Shown in pieces: positions 26,798 through 36,689 of a DNA stretch of 64,000 nucleotides. The position numbers were made by a program, and so were the translations under genes. Every line of letters begins with the position of its first letter. Positions within the stretch are counted from its first letter, which is position 1. The stretch lies in contig NZ_JAIUDA010000004.1 of the NCBI RefSeq assembly GCF_020179835.1, positions 372,001 through 436,000 on the forward strand, read 5' to 3'. The stretch is from Pantoea sp. alder81. GTDB taxonomy: Bacteria > Pseudomonadota > Gammaproteobacteria > Enterobacterales > Enterobacteriaceae. The notes under the pieces were generated by a model. The model saw nothing but the letters and a program-made list of their open reading frames with translations. It was not told where the DNA came from and ran no database searches.

Positions 26798-27637
26798 TTA
26801 AAGTTCAATGCAGTCGCTATTGGGTGGGTGACGTTTACGCCATTCTGTTGGAGGCAGGTTGAAGTGCTGTTTGAATGCGCGAGAGAAGTGCAATTGGTCG
26901 TTGTAACCTACCGAACAGGCAATGACTTTAATCGGTAATGACGCATCCTGCAGCAGGTTTTTTGCCATGTTCATACGTACATTGAGGAGATATTGTTTAG
27001 GTCCGACGCCAAATGATTGTTGAAACATGCGACTAAGATAGCTGCGGTCAAGACGGCAATGCTGTGCGATGTCGCTGATGCTGATCGGGTTTTGATAGTT
27101 GCGTTCAATAAAGGTAGTGGCTTGGTCGAGATGCTTGTTTTTGCCATTCGAATTAACCATATTTCCTTTGCCGTGGCAGATTAAAGCATCAAATAGCAGG
27201 CAAGTTAATCCTGCGAGTTTAATGGATCGCGCGGTGTCTTCTTCAATTATTAAATCCAGTGTTTGTGCGATTTCGGCAATGCCCTGTGTATTTTTTGCTG
27301 CCCATACTGGATTGTCACGAAGTAATCCACACAGTTCAAAGGTGCGCTGTGCAATAAGGCCATCCACTTCCAGCCACATATATTCCCATGGATTTTTTTT
27401 ATCTGCGACGTAGGTGGTGATTTGATGTGGAAAGATTAAAAAAGCTTCGCCTGCCGTGATGTTCCAGTTGCCTTGTTCCGTAACCAGGCTGCCTGAACCA
27501 TTGACAACATAATGCAGTAAAAAATGTTGCCGCACGGCGGGACCAAACCGGTGTGCCGCGGTACAGGCCTCATGACCAAACTGATAAATATTGAGTCCGA
27601 AATGCAGCATATGTTCCGGCAGTAAGTATTTCTCCAT
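26798..27637 (-). CDS. AraC-family regulator of the melibiose operon (RafR/MsmR-like)
   Basis: 279 aa. An N-terminal cupin-type sugar-binding half (HYVVNGSGSLVTEQGNW, AGEAFLIFPHQITTY) is followed by an AraC DNA-binding half from about residue 180 (ISISDIAQHCRLDRSYLSRM and KVIACSVGYNDQLHFSRAFKQHF). Divergent from melA with about 220 bp between starts, so it very probably controls melAB and possibly itself. It looks closer to the RafR/MsmR type than to E. coli MelR. Confidence 0.82.
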   Translation of the reverse strand: MEKYLLPEHMLHFGLNIYQFGHEACTAAHRFGPAVRQHFLLHYVVNGSGSLVTEQGNWNITAGEAFLIFPHQITTYVADKKNPWEYMWLEVDGLIAQRTFELCGLLRDNPVWAAKNTQGIAEIAQTLDLIIEEDTARSIKLAGLTCLLFDALICHGKGNMVNSNGKNKHLDQATTFIERNYQNPISISDIAQHCRLDRSYLSRMFQQSFGVGPKQYLLNVRMNMAKNLLQDASLPIKVIACSVGYNDQLHFSRAFKQHFNLPPTEWRKRHPPNSDCIEL

Positions 27638-27725
27638 ATCACATCCGTTAACTTGAAGTTACACAAGCCTTTGTAGCACAGAAGCCATGCGGCACATGCC
27701 CTGTAATCATTGCGAAAATACTTTG

Positions 27726-27741
27726 TGCGAAGTGCATCACA
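27726..27741. promoter_or_regulatory. Candidate CRP site in the mel regulator-melA intergenic region
   Basis: TGCGA-AGTGCA-TCACA differs by one base from the CRP consensus TGTGA-N6-TCACA. It lies about 120 bp upstream of melA, where catabolite control of a sugar operon would be expected. Confidence 0.5.
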
Positions 27742-27859
27742 CTTTGTAGTACGCTCTACTATTCTGCTATAGCGATGTCACATTTATACATATCACTTCG
27801 CTCGCTGCATGATTATGTTTAGGTCACTCAGTCGAGAATGGCTTAATAAAGGTGATGAG

Positions 27860-29164
27860 ATGAAAATAACGTTCATTGGAGCGGGGAGCACTGTTTTTGC
27901 TAAAAATGTGCTAGGTGATGTGTTAGCAACAGAGACTATTTCTGATACTGAAATTGCATTGTACGATATTGATGCTCAGCGGCTTGATGAATCATACAAA
28001 ATGCTGACGAATATTAATTCAAATATTAATGCGGGTCGTGCGCGCATTGAAAAGTATGCAGGTGTGGAACAGCGTCGTGCAGCCTTAAATAAGGCAGATT
28101 TTGTTATCAATGCTATTCAGGTTGGCGGATACAAACCAAGCACGGTGACTGATTTTGATATTCCAAAAAAGTTTGGCTTGCGCCAAACCATTGCTGACAC
28201 GCTCGGCATCGGTGGGTTGTTCCGCGCGCTGCGTACCTTGCCTGTTATGTTTGATGTGGCGAGGGATATGGAGGAGGTGTGTCCTGATGCCTGGTTACTG
28301 AATTACACCAATCCGATGGCGTCGTTAACCGGCGCTATGTTGCAACACACCGGCGTGAAAACGGTAGGTCTTTGCCACAGCGTGCAGGTGTGCGCGGAAA
28401 CATTACTGAAAAGCGTTGATATGCCAACTGATAACGTGGTGTTCAATATCGCGGGCATCAATCATATGGCGTGGCTGCTGGGTATTCGCCGTAACGGCGA
28501 AGATTTGTATCCTGAAATTCGCCGCCGTTCACGCGCGATGAACAGCAAACACGATGACATGGTGCGTCATGAAATCATGCACCAATTCGGTTACTACGTG
28601 ACGGAATCCTCTGAGCACAACGCGGAATACATGCCGTATTGGATTAAGCGCAATTATCCCGAACTGATTGATCGCTTCAACATTCCGCTGGATGAGTATC
28701 CACGTCGCTGTGTTGAGCAGATTGATCATTGGCATATGCAGCGTGAGCAACTTACCAATAACGAAAACCTCACGCACACGCGTAGCCATGAATACGCTTC
28801 ATACATTATTGAAAGCATAATGCTTGATAAGCCTTACAAAATTGGCGGCAACGTGTTGAACAACGGGCTTATCACCAACTTGCCACGCGAAGCCTGCGTG
28901 GAAGTGCCTTGTCTGGTGGATGCGCAGGGTATTACGCCTTGCTACGTCGGCGATTTGCCGCCGCAGTGTGCTGCGCTTAATCGCACCAATATCAACACTC
29001 AGTTGCTCACCATTGAAGCGGCTGTGACGCGGAAGAAAGAGCATATCTATCACGCTGCGCTGCTCGACCCTCACACCTCCGCTGAACTGTCGATTGACGA
29101 TACTGTGCGACTTTGTGACGAACTTATCGCTGCGCACGGTGATTGGTTGCCGTCATACCGCTGA
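27860..29164 (+). CDS. melA: Alpha-galactosidase, glycoside hydrolase family 4
   Basis: 434 aa from ATG 27860, with AAAGGTGAT upstream; an upstream in-frame start adds 17 residues without a site. The N-terminus FIGAGSTVFAKNVLGD binds NAD. The GH4 metal/catalytic motif GLCHSVQ is near residue 175, with NYTNPMA and NIAGINHMAWL nearby. These enzymes use NAD+ and Mn2+ to cleave alpha-galactosides such as melibiose by an oxidation-elimination route. Cytoplasmic. Followed 90 bp later by melB. Confidence 0.9.
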   Translation: MKITFIGAGSTVFAKNVLGDVLATETISDTEIALYDIDAQRLDESYKMLTNINSNINAGRARIEKYAGVEQRRAALNKADFVINAIQVGGYKPSTVTDFDIPKKFGLRQTIADTLGIGGLFRALRTLPVMFDVARDMEEVCPDAWLLNYTNPMASLTGAMLQHTGVKTVGLCHSVQVCAETLLKSVDMPTDNVVFNIAGINHMAWLLGIRRNGEDLYPEIRRRSRAMNSKHDDMVRHEIMHQFGYYVTESSEHNAEYMPYWIKRNYPELIDRFNIPLDEYPRRCVEQIDHWHMQREQLTNNENLTHTRSHEYASYIIESIMLDKPYKIGGNVLNNGLITNLPREACVEVPCLVDAQGITPCYVGDLPPQCAALNRTNINTQLLTIEAAVTRKKEHIYHAALLDPHTSAELSIDDTVRLCDELIAAHGDWLPSYR

Positions 29165-29254
29165 TTTTTGGTGAGTTTCAGGTAAATTACTCGCGCTGGC
29201 TGACAACTGCTTCATGGCTGTCGGTTGCAGCCACGCGCCGCAGGAGAGTGAACA

Positions 29255-30682
29255 ATGAGTGTGTCTCTGAAAACGAAAATCAGCTATGGCATCGGTGCAT
29301 TCGGCAAGGATTTTGCCATTGGCATCATTTATATGTACCTGATGTATTACTACACCGACGTAGCCGGTATTTCGATGGGAATGGTAGCAACTCTGTTCCT
29401 TGTCGCACGCTTTCTTGATGCGCTAGCCGATCCGATTATGGGCTGGATTGTGGAGCGCACCCGCTCGCGGTGGGGCAAATTTAAACCGTGGATTTTAGTC
29501 GGTACCATAGTGAATTCGGTAATGCTGATAGCGGTATTTAATGCGCACCATTTTCACGGAACTGAGCAGATCATCTGGATTTGGCTGACCTATCTGTTAT
29601 GGGGCTTCACTTACACCATTATGGATGTGCCGTTCTGGTCGCTGGTGCCGTGCATCACACTGGATAAACGCGAAAGGGAAGCGTTGATTCCGTGGCCGCG
29701 CTTCTTCGCCAGCTGCGCTGGCTACTTAACCGGCGTGATTGGCTTACCGGCAATCCGCTGGCTCGGCAATGGTAATCAAGGCGATGGCTTTCTCTATTTT
29801 ACCTACATCATCGTGCTGTTCTTCGTGATCTGCACTTTGGTCACGCTGCTAAACGTGCATGAGCGCGTGGCAACGTCGAGTGCGGCGATCCGCGATGAGA
29901 AATATAGTCTTGGCGCCGTGTTAAGCATGATTACGCGTAACCGTCCGCTGTTTGTGCTGCTGATTATGGCGCTGGCTTGGAATCTGGCGTACTGCATCAT
30001 CACCGCGTTTGCCGTCTATTACTTTAAATATGTGTTTGGCCGAGAAGATCTTTTCCCATGGTATATGGCGTTCGCTGGCGTGGCGAATCTGGTCACGATT
30101 GTGCTGTTTCCGCGTTTGGTGCGTATCTTCTCGCGCCGCGTGCTGTGGCTCTGTGCTTCGGTGTTGCCGGTATTGAGCTGTCTGATGCTGGTGGCGATTA
30201 CGCTGTGGTCGCCGCAAAGTGCGGTGATGATTTCCCTTTCTGGCGTGTTGGTCAATATTGGTAATGCGCTGTTCTGGGTCATGCTTGTCATCATGGTGGC
30301 TGATACGGTTGACTACGGTGATTACGCACTGGGCGTGCGTATTGAAAGTATCGCGTATTCGGTACAAACCATGGTGGTAAAAGCGGGGGCGGCGTTTGCC
30401 GGATTATTCATCGGCGCGATGTTGAGTTTGGTCGGTTATGTTCCCAATGCGGCTCAGACGGCTAATACACTATTCGGCATGCAAATGATTATGGTTGGTG
30501 CACCGCTGCTGTTCTTTGCCATCACCGTTTTTGTATATCTGCGATATTACGCGTTAGACGGAAAACTACTTGATGAAGTACAGCATTGGTTGCAGCGCAA
30601 GTATGGCGTAGAAGCTGCAGCAGTGGTGCAGCCAACAGCAGACGCTGGGCAAGTAGTGCAGGAAGTGCGTAGTTCAATATGA
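29255..30682 (+). CDS. melB: Melibiose:cation symporter
   Basis: 475 aa, very close to E. coli MelB in recalled sequence: [20 protein letters not shown] at the N-terminus, [20 protein letters not shown] near residue 60, [14 protein letters not shown] and [20 protein letters not shown]. Twelve transmembrane helices are expected (GPH family). The Asp residues in the RFLDALADP segment match the cation site of MelB. Imports melibiose with Na+, H+ or Li+. The C-terminal tail differs from E. coli. Confidence 0.92.
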   Translation: MSVSLKTKISYGIGAFGKDFAIGIIYMYLMYYYTDVAGISMGMVATLFLVARFLDALADPIMGWIVERTRSRWGKFKPWILVGTIVNSVMLIAVFNAHHFHGTEQIIWIWLTYLLWGFTYTIMDVPFWSLVPCITLDKREREALIPWPRFFASCAGYLTGVIGLPAIRWLGNGNQGDGFLYFTYIIVLFFVICTLVTLLNVHERVATSSAAIRDEKYSLGAVLSMITRNRPLFVLLIMALAWNLAYCIITAFAVYYFKYVFGREDLFPWYMAFAGVANLVTIVLFPRLVRIFSRRVLWLCASVLPVLSCLMLVAITLWSPQSAVMISLSGVLVNIGNALFWVMLVIMVADTVDYGDYALGVRIESIAYSVQTMVVKAGAAFAGLFIGAMLSLVGYVPNAAQTANTLFGMQMIMVGAPLLFFAITVFVYLRYYALDGKLLDEVQHWLQRKYGVEAAAVVQPTADAGQVVQEVRSSI

Positions 30683-30821
30683 TGTACCGTTAAGCACTAA
30701 CATGAAGTTTTCATTTAGTTTTAAAGAAAACTCATCGTTATTTTCAGGATGTAAATCGTTAGGCTAGGGACCTGCTCCGTGTGCCTGAGCGAGAAGCAGG
30801 CATTCCTGCTGGTCATGTAAA

Positions 30822-30843
30822 AACCGGTGCTGATGCACCGGTT
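30822..30843 (+). terminator. Hairpin downstream of melB
   Basis: Perfect 9-bp stem AACCGGTGC / GCACCGGTT with loop tgat, about 140 bp after the melB stop. No T-run. Confidence 0.5.
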
Positions 30844-30982
30844 ACCCTTCATTACGTGCACTCTTTTTTCCTGGAAGCTCTCACACCTTTTTCTCACTGC
30901 TTCCTACGGTGGTTAATTCTCCAATGTTTATGCCGCTGTATATCCGCATTCAACGACAGAATGTCGTGAACATTAACGTCAT

Positions 30983-31115
30983 GATGATCCCCTTCGTCCC
31001 CCGGTGTACCAGATTGTGCAGCCCGATTGCGCAAACCGGCAAGCCGGCTAACTTTTCCGTACCGCCAGAAGCGGCGTTTCGGGCCTTAAGGCTGGGGTCT
31101 GATGGCAAAGATAGG
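30983..31115. repeat. Dispersed intergenic repeat, copy B
   Basis: Diverged copy of the element at 22873-22976, sharing CCCCTTCG, CAGCCCGATTGCGC, AACCGGCA, GCGGCGTTTCGGGCCTTA and GGGTCTGATGGC. It carries about 28 extra bp in the middle. The rest of 30683-31272 has no gene apart from the melB hairpin. Confidence 0.65.
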
Positions 31116-31272
31116 GTAATTATGCTTACAGAATCGTATCTGCAATGGTCCACTGTGAGAGAGGAACGGATATTGCCAGAAGCATTTTATGAGAATTAAC
31201 AGGGAGTAGGTCGATCTTAGCGTGTTATGTTAAGCAACATAAAAGTAAAAACCTAAACAGGATCTCATTCCA

Positions 31273-31476
31273 GTGAGTGTAAACAGTTGCCAGACCTGCG
31301 GCCAACCGCTGAGCAAAACACCAGAAACTATGAATTTTGACTGTGGCGGCGATTGTTTATATTGCATGGCTTGCCATGGTGATCCAGACGCAATTGAGGC
31401 TGTTGAGAGACTTACTGGCGAAAAAAAATGTCTGGGAAGTTTATATCGTTCAAGTAAGGTTAAAGGGCACTCATGA
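31273..31476 (+). CDS. Small Cys-rich (probable zinc-binding) protein
   Basis: 67 aa with a GTG start; AGGATC lies about 10 nt upstream. It begins with CQTCGQPL and continues DCGGDCLYCMACHGDPDA, giving six cysteines and a histidine in paired spacing, which suggests one or two zinc sites. The length and layout resemble small uncharacterised enterobacterial proteins. No partner gene is next to it. Confidence 0.55.
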   Translation: MSVNSCQTCGQPLSKTPETMNFDCGGDCLYCMACHGDPDAIEAVERLTGEKKCLGSLYRSSKVKGHS

Positions 31477-31861
31477 GCGATCTGCGGACGTTTGTGACTG
31501 TTATTACAGTTGAAAGTGCTTTGACTATGGGTGGTTAACTAGGGCAATCTTAAGTGAAGATAATTATAATCTACCTGAACTGATAATCAGCTTAGCATGC
31601 ATGACATGAAATCATTGTCGGTATTTTTATAGAAATACGGAATTAATATCAAGAATAACTGGCTTAATAATCATTCCTAACTCACTTTATATTTACTCCA
31701 TACTCAACTGAGGAAATCTAATGTCAGCTGATCTTCTACAAATAAGGTGTTAGTAACAAGAAGTGAAAGTTTCCGGTTGTTATTACTGCAACGTTGTACT
31801 AAACAACATTGTGGTGTGTTAATTACTTGGGAGCACATCCCATTTTGTACAAGGAAAGTTC
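31477..31861. other. AT-rich intergenic stretch before the LysE-family gene
   Basis: No gene found. It contains only short AT-rich palindromes such as GTATTT-ttatag-AAATAC near 31619. Presumably holds the promoter of the next gene. Confidence 0.4.
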
Positions 31862-32500
31862 ATGTCTCAGATTTACTTATATATCTTAATTTCTATCTTA
31901 ACTATAGCTAGTCCGGGACCGGGTGTATTGCTCACGTTAATGAATACACTTAACTACAGTTTACGTAGTGCCTTAGCTGGAATTATTGGAGTGGCAGTGG
32001 GTATGGGAGTGATTTCAATCATTGCAGCTAGTAGCTTGGGGGTTATTATAACAACTTCTCAGTTTGCGCTGATTGTGGTTAAAATTGTAGGTGCTGCTTA
32101 TCTCGCCTATCTAGGCGTTAAGCTGTTTCGTTCGACTCCAAAAAAAATGAGGGAATCTGGAAGTGAGGGTTCTTTAATCCTTCCTTCAAAATCTTCAAGG
32201 TTCCGCCAGGGTTTTTTTGTGTCTTTGCTTAATCCAAAGCCTATCGTATTTTTTATGGCGCTGTTCCCTCAGTTTATAAACGCTGAAAAGCCCTTTATCA
32301 GCCAGTTCTGTATTTTTTCTATGATTTTTTGCGTGTTGGTGGTTATTATCCACTTCATATATGGTGCTTCGGCTAGTTCAGTTAAGAAAAAATTGGCTAC
32401 TGGCAAAGCCTTTTCGTATCTGAACAAGACTGGTGGTAGTGTATTTATGGTTTTTGCTATTGGCCTAATAGGCTCTGTTATTACACAGTATTTGCATTGA
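31862..32500 (+). CDS. LysE/RhtB-family amino-acid exporter
   Basis: 212 aa, about six transmembrane helices. The family start signature IASPGPGVLLTLMNT is near residue 17 and the second, GVKLFRS, near residue 85. GFFVSLLNPKPIVFFMALFPQF is the conserved middle motif. Inner-membrane efflux of an amino acid or homoserine-lactone-like compound is expected. AAGGAAAG precedes the start. The gene is noticeably more AT-rich than its neighbours, suggesting transfer. Confidence 0.85.
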   Translation: MSQIYLYILISILTIASPGPGVLLTLMNTLNYSLRSALAGIIGVAVGMGVISIIAASSLGVIITTSQFALIVVKIVGAAYLAYLGVKLFRSTPKKMRESGSEGSLILPSKSSRFRQGFFVSLLNPKPIVFFMALFPQFINAEKPFISQFCIFSMIFCVLVVIIHFIYGASASSVKKKLATGKAFSYLNKTGGSVFMVFAIGLIGSVITQYLH

Positions 32501-32895
32501 GTTGTAATGTTTAATAAAGGTGTACAGAGTATTTGTGGCCGCCTTTACTTTCTGAAGACATATGTTGGTCAATCAGAGAAGATATCATTTCGATCTCGAT
32601 ACGCGAAGGTATCATCAAAATTCAGCTTAACTGGACTGTCCTGAAGGTGGTATTGACAGTTGCTCAAGACGAAGCAGCGTTCCAGACGATTGAGGTTTTG
32701 AGACGTTTCTGCCAGCGCTGCGCAATGATTTTCAAAGCTAATGTGTAAGTATCCGGCATAACTTAGGCATTCAGTATTAAATACTCGTTAGTACCTCAAC
32801 TTCCGCTTCTGGCACTAAGCTGCCCACAAATAAGTGAAGTAGAGGCAGCTACGGGCGAACAAAAAGCGTGTATTAAGAGATTTAACGCCAATGGT
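32501..32895. other. Intergenic stretch between convergent genes
   Basis: A 71-codon open frame (32533-32748) has a GTG start without a site and no recognisable features, so it is not called. Nothing else is seen. Confidence 0.4.
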
Positions 32896-33477
32896 TCATA
32901 CGGACAACCAATGCTTCCCGTCGGCTTTCATTCGCTTTTCAAGTTCACTTCCGCGTGTTGCGAAGACACGTCCAAGAGGAAAGCCGCTTTGTTCCAACAA
33001 ATAGGCCAGTGAGGCGTATTCACGTGGATACTTCGCAACGATTGACCGATCTATTTCCATAGGGCCTAACGGGAAAGTGAAGGTTCCCATATCGTAAACA
33101 GACTGACGATGGAAAAATTTCCAGACACCCTCTCTTTTTTCAGCCAAATCATAAAACCGATTGTGGCACTCACATCCAATATTGAGACTGACGTTCTCGC
33201 CGAGAATCATCGCGTTGGTTTCGAGGATCGCTTTATCACCGCGAGCATTAAACGTAATCACTGGAGAAGCAATAAGATGCTTGGTTCGCAAATCCGATGC
33301 GCCCATTCGCATTGACCCGTCGACGAAATCGCTGCCCAGCCCTTCGAACCAGGTAATTTCAATGGTGCCATCTGGGTGAAAGAGCTCGCGAAGCTGATCC
33401 CATTCTCCCAGATCGCGATGTATCCATCCGTTCACAAGGTCATTGAGTTGCTGGCGATCCGACTGCTCGTTTTGCAT
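32896..33477 (-). CDS. SnoaL-like (NTF2-fold) protein
   Basis: 193 aa. The N-terminal part (LNDLVNGWIHRDLGEWDQLRELFHPDGTIEITW) has the SnoaL/NTF2-like layout of a small cone-shaped domain that binds a hydrophobic ligand. Members are isomerases, dehydratases or binding proteins. No signal peptide. It is a lone gene, so the function cannot be narrowed. Confidence 0.7.
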   Translation of the reverse strand: MQNEQSDRQQLNDLVNGWIHRDLGEWDQLRELFHPDGTIEITWFEGLGSDFVDGSMRMGASDLRTKHLIASPVITFNARGDKAILETNAMILGENVSLNIGCECHNRFYDLAEKREGVWKFFHRQSVYDMGTFTFPLGPMEIDRSIVAKYPREYASLAYLLEQSGFPLGRVFATRGSELEKRMKADGKHWLSV

Positions 33478-33739
33478 AGAGAGCTCTCCACTAAAATGAT
33501 TGCATTAAGTTTGGTAGCGTTTGAACGTCATCACAAACAGACTGATTTTGATCAGTTGTGGATTTTTATCGCGCAGCAGCCTGTGCATTTGAAAAATGTA
33601 TCAACGCTCACAGGATAGGTTACGTCTGCTTGTAGCTATGAGTTCAACTGACTACTGACGTTAGATAGGTGTAAAACGCAACCCTCAACAACCAGCACGG
33701 AACTTATCAAGATAGTCATAGAGAGGGTTGAGTACCCGT

Positions 33740-34006
33740 CTACCGTAACTGGCTATCCTTACTGCCACGGCGGTTATACCCGCTGTGGCTGGCATCCTGT
33801 TTATCTAATGCAGTTTGACACTTCACGCAGTAACGTACCCCAGGCAACGCGCTGCGACGCGCTTCGGGAATCGGCTCCCCGCACTCGTCGCAATACTCTG
33901 CACTTTCGCCGTGGTTGAGGTGACTCCTGGCGCGCGCGATCGCGTCATCCACGGTCGCATCAATCTGCTTTTGCACTGCACCATCTTCAGACCAGCCGCC
34001 TGCCAT
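33740..34006 (-). CDS. DksA/TraR-type C4 zinc-finger protein, YbiI-like
   Basis: 88 aa. The zinc finger is CDECGEPIPEARRSALPG followed by VRYCVKCQ, a C-x2-C-x17-C-x2-C pattern as in DksA/TraR and YbiI. The long coiled coil of DksA is missing, so binding in the RNA polymerase secondary channel cannot be assumed. It lies just downstream of ppk2 on the same strand (38 bp apart) and may be cotranscribed. Confidence 0.85.
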   Translation of the reverse strand: MAGGWSEDGAVQKQIDATVDDAIARARSHLNHGESAEYCDECGEPIPEARRSALPGVRYCVKCQTALDKQDASHSGYNRRGSKDSQLR

Positions 34007-34044
34007 AACCCCTCCTGATATTCATCGACTGGTCAAAGTATAGT

Positions 34045-34953
34045 TCAGTAGCTATCAGGCACGATCATGCTCTCTGGCACCGGATGACGGGCATAATTTT
34101 CATGATGAATGCGGGAAGGTAACGAAATCTGCTCGCCTTCTGCTGCTTCATAAGGAACCTGTTGCAGCAAGTGAGAGATACAGTTCAGACGCGCTTTCTT
34201 CTTATCAACGCCTTGTACCACCCACCATGGCGCCTCGGCAATGTTGGTGCGATCCAGCATCCTCTCTTTGGCGGCAGTGTAATCTTCCCAGCGTCGTCGG
34301 CTTTCCAAATCCATCGGACTCAGCTTCCACTGCTTTAGCGGGTCATGGATGCGGCTGAGGAAGCGCATTTCCTGCTCTTCATCGGTGATGGAGATCCAGT
34401 ATTTGACGATCTGAATGCCGCTGCGCACCAGCATGCGTTCAAACTCTGGCGTGCTGTGGAAGAACTCTTCGTACTCCGTATCGCTGCAAAATCCCATCAC
34501 CTTTTCGACGCCTGCGCGGTTGTACCAGCTACGGTCGAACAACACGATTTCTCCCGCTGACGGCAGATGTGAGACGTAACGCTGAAAGTACCATTGCGTG
34601 CGCTCACGTTCATTAGGTGCGGGAAGTGCTGCCACGCGGCAATAGCGCGGATTCAGCCGCTGCATGATGCGTTTAATCACGCCGCCTTTGCCTGCCGCAT
34701 CGCGGCCTTCAAATATCACCACCAGACGATGACCGGTACGGATCACCCAGTTTTGCAGCTTAACCAGCTCGCCCTGCAGATGCAGTAACTCCATAAAATA
34801 GCGGCGACGCCACGCCGTTTCTTGCGGATCGTTATTGGCCGCCAGACCCAAATCCGCTAACTCCATCTCCAGCGACTCGTCATAGCTGTCATAGAATTCC
34901 TGTAAAAAGCGCGCATCAAACATATTGTTATTGTTCATTTCGTGTGCAGACAT
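34045..34953 (-). CDS. ppk2: Polyphosphate kinase 2
   Basis: 302 aa. Walker A-like GRDAAGKGG at residues 83-91, a Walker B-like IVLFDRSWYNRAGVEKVMGF near 145-165, and RRRWEDYTAAKERM are hallmarks of the PPK2 family. Single-domain, like class I enzymes, which make NTPs from NDPs with polyphosphate. Located 25 bp downstream of the Pit transporter on the same strand, a natural phosphate-handling pair. Probably under the same PhoB-type promoter. Confidence 0.9.
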   Translation of the reverse strand: MSAHEMNNNNMFDARFLQEFYDSYDESLEMELADLGLAANNDPQETAWRRRYFMELLHLQGELVKLQNWVIRTGHRLVVIFEGRDAAGKGGVIKRIMQRLNPRYCRVAALPAPNERERTQWYFQRYVSHLPSAGEIVLFDRSWYNRAGVEKVMGFCSDTEYEEFFHSTPEFERMLVRSGIQIVKYWISITDEEQEMRFLSRIHDPLKQWKLSPMDLESRRRWEDYTAAKERMLDRTNIAEAPWWVVQGVDKKKARLNCISHLLQQVPYEAAEGEQISLPSRIHHENYARHPVPESMIVPDSY

Positions 34954-34978
34954 CGTCTTATCCCTGTCGAAGCAAGCG

Positions 34979-36598
34979 TTACAGTGAAGTCATTATCCAG
35001 TAGAGGGCGGCGGAGAGCAGTGCGGCGGCAGGCAAGGTGAGCACCCATGCCAGCACCATATTGCGTAACGTGCCGAACTGTAAGCCGCTGCGATTGGCGG
35101 CCATGGTGCCGGCAATCCCGGAAGAGAGCACGTGCGTGGTTGAGACCGGCAGACCGAATGCATCCGCTGCGCCAATGGTGCCCATCGCCACCATCTGAGC
35201 ACTGATGCCTTGCGCATAGTTGAGCTGGCTTTTGCCAATCTTCTCACCCAGAGTAGTCACAATACGACGCCAGCCCACCATGGTGCCCAATCCCAGCGCC
35301 AGCGCCACTGCGACTTTCACCCACGTCGGGATAAATTGCGTTGCACCATTAAGCGCGGTTTTCAGCGCCTGCAGATTTTGCAGCGTGGCTGAGGGTAAGA
35401 TCAGCGAGTGATCGGCTTGCAGACGTTTGATGGTTTCTGCTGCCAGATACATCTGATTACGCATCGCAGGTTTTTGCTCGGCGGGGATAGCCTGCAACGC
35501 GCCATATTGCTTCAGCGTGGTGCCAATGTTGCCGCTGACCTGCGCCAGCGCGGCGATCACTTTCGCATCGCGTTGGCCGGTGCGCAGATAAGTCGTTAAC
35601 ACATCATCAGGATGAGCAGGAGTCGGTGCGGCGCTGAACTGCAGCAGTTGTGTCTGGCTTGTTTCAGCCAGTGTAATCAGCTGTGGGATATCAGACTGCG
35701 GCACGGAACGGTTCAGAGAATAGGTCACGGGCAGGGCAGCCACCAGAATCAGCATCATCAGCCCCATGCCTTTCTGGCCATCATTGGAGCCATGTGCAAA
35801 AGAGACGCCGGTACAGGACAGCACCATCAAACCGCGGATCCACATCGGCGGCGCACCTTTATGTTTGCTGGTGGCATACAACTCAGGTTTTTTCACCACG
35901 CGCTTCATCAATACCAGCAACAGTGCAGCACACACGAAGCCGACAATGGGTGACAGGATCAGCGCATTGCCGATGTTTAATGCCTGTCCCCAGTTCACGC
36001 CGCTCATGGCGCTGCGCCCGTGCATCACGGCATTGGCGATATCGACGCCAATAATGGAACCGATCAAGGTATGTGACGAGGAAGCGGGCAGGCCCAGCCA
36101 CCAGGTGGCGAGGTTCCAGATGATCGCCGAGAACAGCAGAGCGTAGATCATCACAAAGCTTTCGCTGCTGCCGGACTGCATAATGAGTTCAATCGGCAGC
36201 AGGGAGATGATGCCGAAAGCCACCGCGCCCGAGGAGCACAAGACGCCAAGGAAATTGAAAATTCCGGACCACACCACCGCCACGGTCGGGGAAAGCGAAC
36301 GGGTATAGATGACGGTGGCAACGGCGTTGGCCGTGTCGTGGAAACCATTGACGAACTCGAAACCCAATGCTGCTAATAAGGCAAAACCGAGCAGCATCAA
36401 CGGCAGCGCACTGCTGAATGTGACCCCGGTTTGCTGAATATCGCCGACTAATTGCGTTCCTGCAAAGAGAATGCCGGCGAGTAAAACCACGCCAAACAGG
36501 AATAGCGGTTTTTTGCTGTTTTTTACAGGGAGTTGAATCGCCGAAGACAACGGTGTAGCGGCAACATGTAAAGTTTGAGGCGTAACGTAATCGCTCAT
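34979..36598 (-). CDS. pit: Low-affinity inorganic phosphate transporter, Pit family
   Basis: 539 aa, longer than typical E. coli PitA (about 499). The two PHO4 signature halves are present: GFHDTANAVATVIYT near residue 85 and GIAGTMAANRSG near the C-terminus, plus FAHGSNDGQKGMG. A roughly 100-residue soluble loop lies between the halves, as in PitA. About ten transmembrane helices. Imports metal-phosphate with protons. Followed by ppk2. A PhoB-like box lies upstream. Confidence 0.9.
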   Translation of the reverse strand: MSDYVTPQTLHVAATPLSSAIQLPVKNSKKPLFLFGVVLLAGILFAGTQLVGDIQQTGVTFSSALPLMLLGFALLAALGFEFVNGFHDTANAVATVIYTRSLSPTVAVVWSGIFNFLGVLCSSGAVAFGIISLLPIELIMQSGSSESFVMIYALLFSAIIWNLATWWLGLPASSSHTLIGSIIGVDIANAVMHGRSAMSGVNWGQALNIGNALILSPIVGFVCAALLLVLMKRVVKKPELYATSKHKGAPPMWIRGLMVLSCTGVSFAHGSNDGQKGMGLMMLILVAALPVTYSLNRSVPQSDIPQLITLAETSQTQLLQFSAAPTPAHPDDVLTTYLRTGQRDAKVIAALAQVSGNIGTTLKQYGALQAIPAEQKPAMRNQMYLAAETIKRLQADHSLILPSATLQNLQALKTALNGATQFIPTWVKVAVALALGLGTMVGWRRIVTTLGEKIGKSQLNYAQGISAQMVAMGTIGAADAFGLPVSTTHVLSSGIAGTMAANRSGLQFGTLRNMVLAWVLTLPAAALLSAALYWIMTSL

Positions 36599-36667
36599 TA
36601 GAGAAAATTTCCTATAGATCGCTAAAGCGGCACAAGCACAACGATTTGTGTGGCTAACATATAGAAA

Positions 36668-36689
36668 ATTTATGAAAGATTTATGACAG
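36668..36689 (-). promoter_or_regulatory. PhoB box upstream of pit-ppk2
   Basis: On the minus strand the sequence reads CTGTCATAAAT then CTTTCATAAAT, two 11-bp direct repeats matching the Pho box unit CTGTCATAWAW. A TATAT-containing -10-like element follows about 10 nt later. It lies about 70 bp upstream of the pit start. The remainder of 36599-36961 holds no gene. Confidence 0.8.

Noticed and set aside
29803..30367. Minus-strand frames inside melB
   Set aside because: Shadow frames; the melB protein is unambiguous.
32533..32748. 71-codon frame after the LysE-family gene
   Set aside because: GTG start without a site and low-complexity sequence; no support.
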